NCBI GenBank assembly: GCA_903839205.1
Contig: CAIMBM010000059.1
Location: forward strand, 1 to 38,483
Direction of reading: 5' to 3'
Origin: an uncultured Holophagaceae bacterium
GTDB taxonomy: Bacteria; Acidobacteriota; Holophagae; Holophagales; Holophagaceae
Length of the DNA: 38,483 bases
Shown in pieces: positions 33,822 to 38,483 of this stretch (position 1 is its first letter; the number at the start of each line of letters is the position of its first letter). Position numbers and translations under genes: made by a program. The notes beneath the pieces were generated by a model. It did no database searches and was not told the DNA's origin. It saw nothing but the letters and a program-made list of their open reading frames with translations.

Positions 33822-33872
33822 GCCTAACTTGGTAGCGGACGCTTGGAGCGGAGAGGCGTGAGTCCGCCTAGC
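33822..33872 (-). repeat. Array-end attC-like site (degenerate)
   Basis: GCCTAAC (33822-33828) followed by GGTAGCGGACGC, with GCGTGAGTCCGC pairing. The second core reads GCCTAGC rather than GTTAGGC. It is the rightmost cassette boundary; further right there is no sign of attC. Confidence 0.5.
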
Positions 33873-34131
33873 GCGGGAAACGGAATTCCATGGGGGAGTC
33901 TGAGCGGGTTCCAATCGGAGAGGAAGAGACATCCCTGGGCGCGGGTTGGCGAAAAAAACGAAAAATTCAGGCATCCCGCCGATTCTGCTGTCGATCCGGT
34001 CCCGAGATCAGGGAGATAGGCGACCTGAGACGATGGGGGCAGAGCCCAGGGTCGAGGCGAATCGGCAGACGGGCGGCGGACGCGGGGTCCCGAGCCCACC
34101 GGACGGGCTGTGAAGGGAGTAACCTCCTCCC
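33873..34131. other. Intergenic region to the right of the cassette array
   Basis: No gene is visible. The GC content rises again. I looked for an attI site or remains of an integrase gene and saw none; a short AG-rich stretch near 34012 has no clear role. Confidence 0.4.
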
Positions 34132-34503
34132 ATGCGCGTATCGGATAAGGCGTTCCGCAGGCTGGTGGACGAGGCGCTGGCGCTGGTTCCGGAGGAGTTC
34201 CGGCCCTACCTGGACGGTGTGCCCGTGCTTGTGGAGGACTGGCCCCCGGAAACCCTGCTGGAGGACCTGGGCCTGCCCGTGGACGAGACCCTCTACGGCC
34301 TCTACTCGGGCCCTGCCCTGACGGAAGGGGTGCAGGTGTCAGGCGACCTTCCGCCTCGCATCACGATCTACCGGGGACCGCTGCTGGAGGACTGCGAGAG
34401 CGAGGCGGACCTGCGCCGGGAGATCGCCACCACGGTCCTTCACGAGGTGGCCCACCACTTCGGTATCGGCGAGGCGCGGCTGGAGGAACTGGGCTGGAAC
34501 TGA
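34132..34503 (+). CDS. Zincin-like metallopeptidase (PF06262-type)
   Basis: A 123-residue minimal metallopeptidase. The C-terminus carries VLHEVAHHFG (HExxH) with a Glu a few residues later (GEARLEELGW), and the N-terminus is MRVSDKAFRRLVDEALALVP. Family members are small cytoplasmic zinc proteins of unknown substrate. ATG 34132 follows AGGGAG, 12 bases away. Confidence 0.88.
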   Translation: MRVSDKAFRRLVDEALALVPEEFRPYLDGVPVLVEDWPPETLLEDLGLPVDETLYGLYSGPALTEGVQVSGDLPPRITIYRGPLLEDCESEADLRREIATTVLHEVAHHFGIGEARLEELGWN

Positions 34504-34516
34504 AGTCGGTAGGCCG

Positions 34517-35359
34517 CTACAACGCCTTCAGGAGGGCCTCGCGCTTCGCCTGGTACTCCGCCTCGCTGATGAGGTTCTCGTCGCGGAGGCGCTTGAGGGT
34601 CCGAAGGCGCTGGGCCTTGGCCTCGTAGGCGGCATCCTCGGCGGGGGCTGCCTTGGGTGCGGCCGAAGGTGAAGCCGTCGTCGCGGGAACTGGGGTGACC
34701 GCTACAGGGGCGACCGGGGGTGCGGGTATGGGGCGCGGAGCCAGGGGCGTGGCAGGCGCGGGAGCCATTAGGGACGGGGCCGGGAGGGCCAGCGGGAGGG
34801 CGAGCCAGTCGGGGCGGAGGCGCCTGGCCCGGGGGGCCTGGAGGCTGGCCTTGGAAGCGGCCTGGCGGGAGCCGTAGGTGAAGGTGGGCTCGAGGTTGTC
34901 CATCTGGTAGCTGTCCAGGAAGTTCAGCCGGGCGTCCTGGACGATCAGGTTCAGGGCGCCGTCCCGCACGAACAGCCGGGCCGTGAGGCCCGTGGCCCGC
35001 TCTAGGAATCCATGACCGTGCCGGCTGGTGCTGAGCAGGGCCACGTCCTCGCCGGGCTGGGCCAGGGAGAGCGCCTCGCTCAGGGCCTTCGAGAGTTCCA
35101 GCAGTTCCTTCCTTCCGAAGAGGGGGATATCCTCGCCATCATCCTTGGCCAGGACGGGCCCGAGGGTGGCCTGGAGGACTTCCGGGCTGATCGCCACGGG
35201 CTGGGCGTTGGGGGAGGCTCCCGGCTCGGCCGGGACCAGCTTCACCCAGGTGAAGCTGCCGAGCTTCCAGAGGGCCTGGTCGGGGCTGGCGGGGCTCCCC
35301 GCGAGCGGGGCCAGCAGCAGCAGCGGCATCATCCAGAGCATCCATCCTCGGTGTCGCAT
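34517..35359 (-). CDS. Exported SHOCT-domain protein
   Basis: A 280-residue protein with a signal peptide (LWMMPLLLLAPLAGSPA), a mixed beta region (about 25-150), a Pro/Ala-rich linker and a SHOCT domain at the C-terminus (LRTLKRLRDENLISEAEYQAK). SHOCT domains mediate self-association. The ATG at 35359 follows GGGAG; the frame upstream to 35386 is an extension. It is convergent with the peptidase gene. Role unknown. Confidence 0.8.
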   Translation of the reverse strand: MRHRGWMLWMMPLLLLAPLAGSPASPDQALWKLGSFTWVKLVPAEPGASPNAQPVAISPEVLQATLGPVLAKDDGEDIPLFGRKELLELSKALSEALSLAQPGEDVALLSTSRHGHGFLERATGLTARLFVRDGALNLIVQDARLNFLDSYQMDNLEPTFTYGSRQAASKASLQAPRARRLRPDWLALPLALPAPSLMAPAPATPLAPRPIPAPPVAPVAVTPVPATTASPSAAPKAAPAEDAAYEAKAQRLRTLKRLRDENLISEAEYQAKREALLKAL

Positions 35360-35485
35360 CTGTTTTTCTCCCGGGTGCCTGCCCAAAGCATAGCGGAAGG
35401 GCCGGCAGGTATTTCCGGGCCTGGCAGGAGCCCGGTTTCGCTATGCTGGTCGGTCTGGTCCGGCGGCCCGGGTGGGGTTTTCCCA

Positions 35486-36364
35486 ATGTTCAAGCGGTTC
35501 TGGATGACACTGAAGGGCAGCTTTGCCGGTTCCGTGCTGGCGGCCAATGCGGTGACCATCTTCTCGGGCATGATTCCGGTGGCCCTGCTGAAGCTGGTGC
35601 TGCCTTCCGGGGCGGCCCGCCGGGGCGCGGACCGGGTGCTCAACGCCCTGGCCGAGGCCTGGATCGCCGTGAACGGCGCCTGGATGGCCCTGGTCCAGCG
35701 CATCCACTGGGACGTGACGGGTTTGGAGGGCCTGCGCCGCGGGGGGTGGTACCTGGTGAGCAGCAACCACCAGAGCTGGGTGGACATCCTGGTGCTCCAG
35801 AAGGTCTTCCATCGCCGGGTGCCCTTCCTCAAGTTCTTCCTCAAGCGCCAGCTGCTCTACGTCCCGGTCATGGGCCTGGCCTGGTGGGCCCTGGACTTCC
35901 CATTCATGAAGCGCCGGAGTGGCAGCCGTTCCGCGGACCTGGCCACGGCCCGCCGGGCCTGCGAGAAGTTCCGCCAGATCCCCACCTCGGTGATGAACTT
36001 CCTGGAGGGCACACGCTTCAGCCGGGACAAGCACCAGCGGCAGGGGTCGCCCTACCGGCACCTGCTGAAGCCCAAAGTCGGCGGCCTGGCCACGGCACTC
36101 AGCGCCATGGGCGAGCGCTTCGACGCGCTGCTGGATGTCACCATCGTCTACCCCGGGGGCGTGCCCAGCTTCTGGGACCTGCTGTCGGGCCGGATGAAGC
36201 GCGTGGTGGTGCGGGTGCGCGAGCGGGAGATCCCCAAGGACCTGATGGCCGGCGACTACGAGGGTGACCCCGCCTTCCGCGCCCGTCTGCAGGCCTACGT
36301 CCATGCCATGTGGGCCGAGAAGGACCGCGGAATCGGGGAGATCCTGCTCCAGGACCCCGGTTAA
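35486..36364 (+). CDS. PlsC-type acyltransferase (YihG-like)
   Basis: A 292-residue 1-acyl-glycerol-3-phosphate acyltransferase-family enzyme. The N-terminal membrane helix is LAANAVTIFSGMIPVALL, the catalytic HX4D is NHQSWVD and the second motif is FLEGTRFS. The layout is close to YihG/LPLAT; it transfers an acyl chain to lysophosphatidate or a related lipid at the inner membrane. The open frame starting at 35012 is antisense to the SHOCT gene. ATG 35486 has no strong ribosome binding site. Confidence 0.88.
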   Translation: MFKRFWMTLKGSFAGSVLAANAVTIFSGMIPVALLKLVLPSGAARRGADRVLNALAEAWIAVNGAWMALVQRIHWDVTGLEGLRRGGWYLVSSNHQSWVDILVLQKVFHRRVPFLKFFLKRQLLYVPVMGLAWWALDFPFMKRRSGSRSADLATARRACEKFRQIPTSVMNFLEGTRFSRDKHQRQGSPYRHLLKPKVGGLATALSAMGERFDALLDVTIVYPGGVPSFWDLLSGRMKRVVVRVREREIPKDLMAGDYEGDPAFRARLQAYVHAMWAEKDRGIGEILLQDPG

Positions 36365-36391
36365 GACCTGAGCGAGACCGCGGCTGGTCGG

Positions 36392-38086
36392 CTAAACCAG
36401 CATCAGGGTTCCCAGGAGGGACCCCAGCATGGGTGGCCGACCAGGCCTGCGCTCCTCGTAGAGGCCCGCCAGGCCGGCATCGGGGTGGAACTGGGCCGCG
36501 GGTGGAAGGGCCAGGTCGCGGAAGCTGACCAGGGCGCAGAGGTTGGAGGCCAGGGCCGCCTCGTCGCCCGCCTTGGTCTGGGCGCTGCCGAAGGGGCGGG
36601 AGGCGGCCCGGTGGTGGTGCAGGTGCTTGCGCATGCGATGAAAGAGACCCGCGAATTCATCGAGGGGGAGGGGGGCCCCCAGGCGTTCCCGACGGTCGAG
36701 GACGGCGAAGATGTGGAGCAGCACCTGGACCGGGACCTGGGTGGGGGCGTTCTCGTCCCGGAAACAGGCGTGGATGGCCGCAAAGGCGTCGATGGGGCCC
36801 TGGATCCGGGCCTTTACAAAGCCCGCCGCATGGGCCAGGTGGGTGCCGAAGATCAGGGTGGTGCCCCGGTCGCCCAGGTCGTAGGGGGCGCTCTTGGCGG
36901 CCTCCATCACGGTCTCAAGGGCCTGGCGTACGAAGCGGTCCATCAGGATGCCCGGCGCGAAGTTCCGGACCCGGGCCGCATGGGCGAGGACCAGGGCCAG
37001 GCGGAAGAACTGGCCGTCCCTGATGCGGACGTTCTCCAGCACCTCCGATTGGACGCGGTGGACAGCTTCGAGCAGGCGGATCCGCTGCGCTGCCTGCTCC
37101 TCGTCCCCGGAACGTCCGCCGTCCGCCAGGAAGAGATCGGCGGCATAGGGCAGGCGCCAGCCCGAGGCGGCCACGGTGCTGGGCAGCAGGGCGCGCAGGC
37201 TGGTGGTCGCCGCATGCAGGCGGTCACGGTTGCACCAGAGGTAGGCCCGTTTGGGGTCCTCTCGGGAGGCCCGCAGGAGCCGCACGAGGAACCCGATCTT
37301 GGCTCGGAGGGGCTGCAGGTCCGCAAAGGCGGGGGTCCGGTCGAAGGCCTCCAGCAGGCCTTCATACTCGCTCACGAGGGCGGAGGGCCGATCACCGAGG
37401 TCCATGCGATCCAGGAGCAGGGTAAGGAGCCCGGAGGGATCCTCCTTGAAATGGGGGAAGCTCCCGCCCCGCTGGCCGGGGCCGAAGGCCGTCTGCAGGG
37501 CGGTCTCGAGCAATTCCATCACGGGGGCCTCAGGCAGGGCGGCCTCGCCGGCGGCAGTGAGCCGGAAGTAGCCCTCACCTTCCACCTGGGTGCCCGGCGG
37601 GACCTGCTTTTGGACCTGATCGATCTCCCGGTCCGTGTTGGCCAGGCGGTCCAGGCACTCCCGCCCCTCGACCTGGAGGTATTCCTGGATGCGGTCCAGC
37701 TGGGGCAGCACGTCCTCGGAACCCTTCACGCCCCGGACCTGGATCTTCAGGAACTCCAGGAGACGGACGAGTTCGACGGCATCCGGGTCGTCCGGCCCCG
37801 GACCCGCCGAGGCACTCCGGGGAAGCAGGCCCGCCAACCGGGACTTCGGCACCAGCCGGCGCTGCAGGCGGTCCGCGCAGCCCTTGGCCTCGACGATCTG
37901 GCGATGGGTCTCTTGGAGGGCTTCGTAGCGGACCTCCAGGCTGGCCTGCTGGGGGCGCACGTCCTTCCGAATGAGGCCCCGGGTGATCAGGTCATCCAGG
38001 CCGGCCCGGCCGATGGCCTCCAGACGCACCGATTCGGAGGCCGCCAGGAGCTTGAGGTGGTCGAGCCAGGTCGGGAGGTTGTCCAT
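36392..38086 (-). CDS. Large unrecognised protein
   Basis: A 564-residue, mostly helical protein. The N-terminal 160 residues are charged with heptad-like repeats. The rest holds segments such as FLVRLLRASREDPKRAYLW, RIRDGQFFRLALVLAHAAR and LLHIFAVLDRRERLG. No signal peptide, membrane helix or catalytic motif is visible. Start ATG 38086 has a weak ribosome binding site. It lies between the acyltransferase gene and serC, with no overlap. I do not recognise the family. Confidence 0.75.
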   Translation of the reverse strand: MDNLPTWLDHLKLLAASESVRLEAIGRAGLDDLITRGLIRKDVRPQQASLEVRYEALQETHRQIVEAKGCADRLQRRLVPKSRLAGLLPRSASAGPGPDDPDAVELVRLLEFLKIQVRGVKGSEDVLPQLDRIQEYLQVEGRECLDRLANTDREIDQVQKQVPPGTQVEGEGYFRLTAAGEAALPEAPVMELLETALQTAFGPGQRGGSFPHFKEDPSGLLTLLLDRMDLGDRPSALVSEYEGLLEAFDRTPAFADLQPLRAKIGFLVRLLRASREDPKRAYLWCNRDRLHAATTSLRALLPSTVAASGWRLPYAADLFLADGGRSGDEEQAAQRIRLLEAVHRVQSEVLENVRIRDGQFFRLALVLAHAARVRNFAPGILMDRFVRQALETVMEAAKSAPYDLGDRGTTLIFGTHLAHAAGFVKARIQGPIDAFAAIHACFRDENAPTQVPVQVLLHIFAVLDRRERLGAPLPLDEFAGLFHRMRKHLHHHRAASRPFGSAQTKAGDEAALASNLCALVSFRDLALPPAAQFHPDAGLAGLYEERRPGRPPMLGSLLGTLMLV

Positions 38087-38195
38087 GGGGGAAGGGCTGG
38101 CTCCGGCGGGCGCAGGGGGCGCTGGGTTTTCATCGGCCGGGGGCGGAAGAATCCCAAGAATGGGGAAAATGGCCGCCGACGCTGCTCTTTCCTGA

Positions 38196-38231
38196 CGCAG
38201 GAGGGGGCGCCTGAATCAGCGCCCTCCCTGC
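38196..38231. terminator. GC-rich hairpin between serC and the large unknown gene
   Basis: Near-perfect inverted repeat GCAGGAGGGGGCGC / GCGCCCTCCCTGC with an eight-base loop. It lies between two leftward genes just after serC. There is no T-run on the minus-strand side, so termination is unproven. Confidence 0.4.
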
Positions 38232-38251
38232 GCGGAGACTCCGTCCTGGAA

Positions 38252-38483
38252 TTACCCGTTCACCTTGACGAACTGCTCCATGAAGTCCACCAGGGTCTTC
38301 ACGTGGTCCACGGTGACGGCGTTGTAGGCGCTGACGCGGATGCCGCCGATATCGCGGTAGCCCTTGAGGCCCACCATGCCGGCCTTCTTGGCCTCCTTGA
38401 CGAACTGGTCGTCCAGCTCGGGGGTGGGCAGGAAGAAGTCCACGTTCATGAGGCTGCGGTGGGCCTTCTCGGTGACGAAGCCC
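38252..38483 (-). CDS. serC: Phosphoserine aminotransferase, C-terminal part (5' end outside window)
   Basis: The C-terminal 76 residues of SerC. They include the segment NVDFFLP, then [18 protein letters not shown] and [18 protein letters not shown], ending VKVNG with stop TAA at 38252. The [16 protein letters not shown] region binds substrate phosphate. SerC forms phosphoserine from 3-phosphohydroxypyruvate in serine synthesis. The frame is open to the window end. Confidence 0.93.
   Translation of the reverse strand, partial: GFVTEKAHRSLMNVDFFLPTPELDDQFVKEAKKAGMVGLKGYRDIGGIRVSAYNAVTVDHVKTLVDFMEQFVKVNG

Larger units (their letters stand above)
28512..33872 (-). mobile_element. Integron gene-cassette array without a visible integrase (CALIN-type)
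   Basis: At least six small leftward genes or gene pairs are separated by inverted-repeat elements with core sites of the RYYYAAC/GTTRRRY type. Clear sites are at 29580, 31850, 32372 and 33026, with degenerate ones at 29128, 30764, 31365 and 33822. Genes are in the same orientation as the sites (minus strand), starts lie just after the GTTAGGC core, and several stop codons lie inside the opposite core. Base composition is visibly more AT-rich than the flanks. No integrase was recognised in the window. Direction implies an integrase, if any, would lie at higher coordinates; there only chromosomal genes are seen. Confidence 0.85.

Noticed and set aside
33873-34131. attI site or integrase remnant right of the array
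   Set aside because: No conserved integrase motif, no attI-like core with flanking direct repeats, and no frame longer than background.

Overview
The window reads as chromosomal DNA of a GC-rich, Gram-negative bacterium. Most genes have strong G/C third positions, clear GGAGG-type ribosome binding sites, and several GTG or TTG starts. Lipoproteins, a predicted outer-membrane barrel, pseudopilins and periplasmic proteins point to a diderm cell. My best guess is an acidobacterium of the Geothrix/Holophaga type; this is inferred from overall flavour and not proven by any marker in the window.

1-9.0 kb: the 3' part of a MocR-type regulator gene, branched-chain aminotransferase (ilvE), a DUF4382 lipoprotein, tRNA-Ser(GCT), bacteriohemerythrin, tRNA-Ser(TGA), then a leftward DNA-uptake operon comEA - pseudopilin - pseudopilin paralogue, with radC downstream. 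An AT-rich divergent intergenic region separates comEA from ahcY. An S-adenosylhomocysteine riboswitch sits in the ahcY leader.

9.0-25.5 kb: a trypsin-like periplasmic protease, a DUF4337 membrane protein and NudJ on the plus strand. They face a four-gene leftward operon (circularly permuted ATP-grasp, alpha-E, transglutaminase-like, Anbu proteasome-like peptidase), a known peptide-ligation/proteolysis association. Then follow SDR, DUF4199, DinB-like, glutaminase, a frameshifted membrane gene, RlmF and a leftward run of small enzymes (isochorismatase-like, AHSA1, ParB-like, SnoaL, Asp/Glu racemase, InhA-like, AlaX).

25.5-33.9 kb: accessory-looking DNA. From about 28.5 to 33.83 kb the base composition is visibly more AT-rich, all genes are small and leftward, and they are separated by imperfect inverted-repeat elements with GCCTAAC/GTTAGGC cores. 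I read this as an integron gene-cassette array whose attC sites mostly belong to one 123-124 bp family. Cassette products include a pyrimidine-dimer glycosylase-like protein, a secreted tyrosine phosphatase-like protein, PpnP nucleoside phosphorylase, a DUF1801 protein, membrane proteins and a barrel protein. Two genes are truncated at cassette or gene junctions. No integron integrase was recognised in the window, so it is a CALIN-type array or its integrase lies elsewhere.

33.9-38.5 kb: housekeeping-like chromosome resumes with a zincin-like metallopeptidase, a SHOCT-domain secreted protein, a PlsC-type acyltransferase, a large unrecognised protein and the 3' end of serC.
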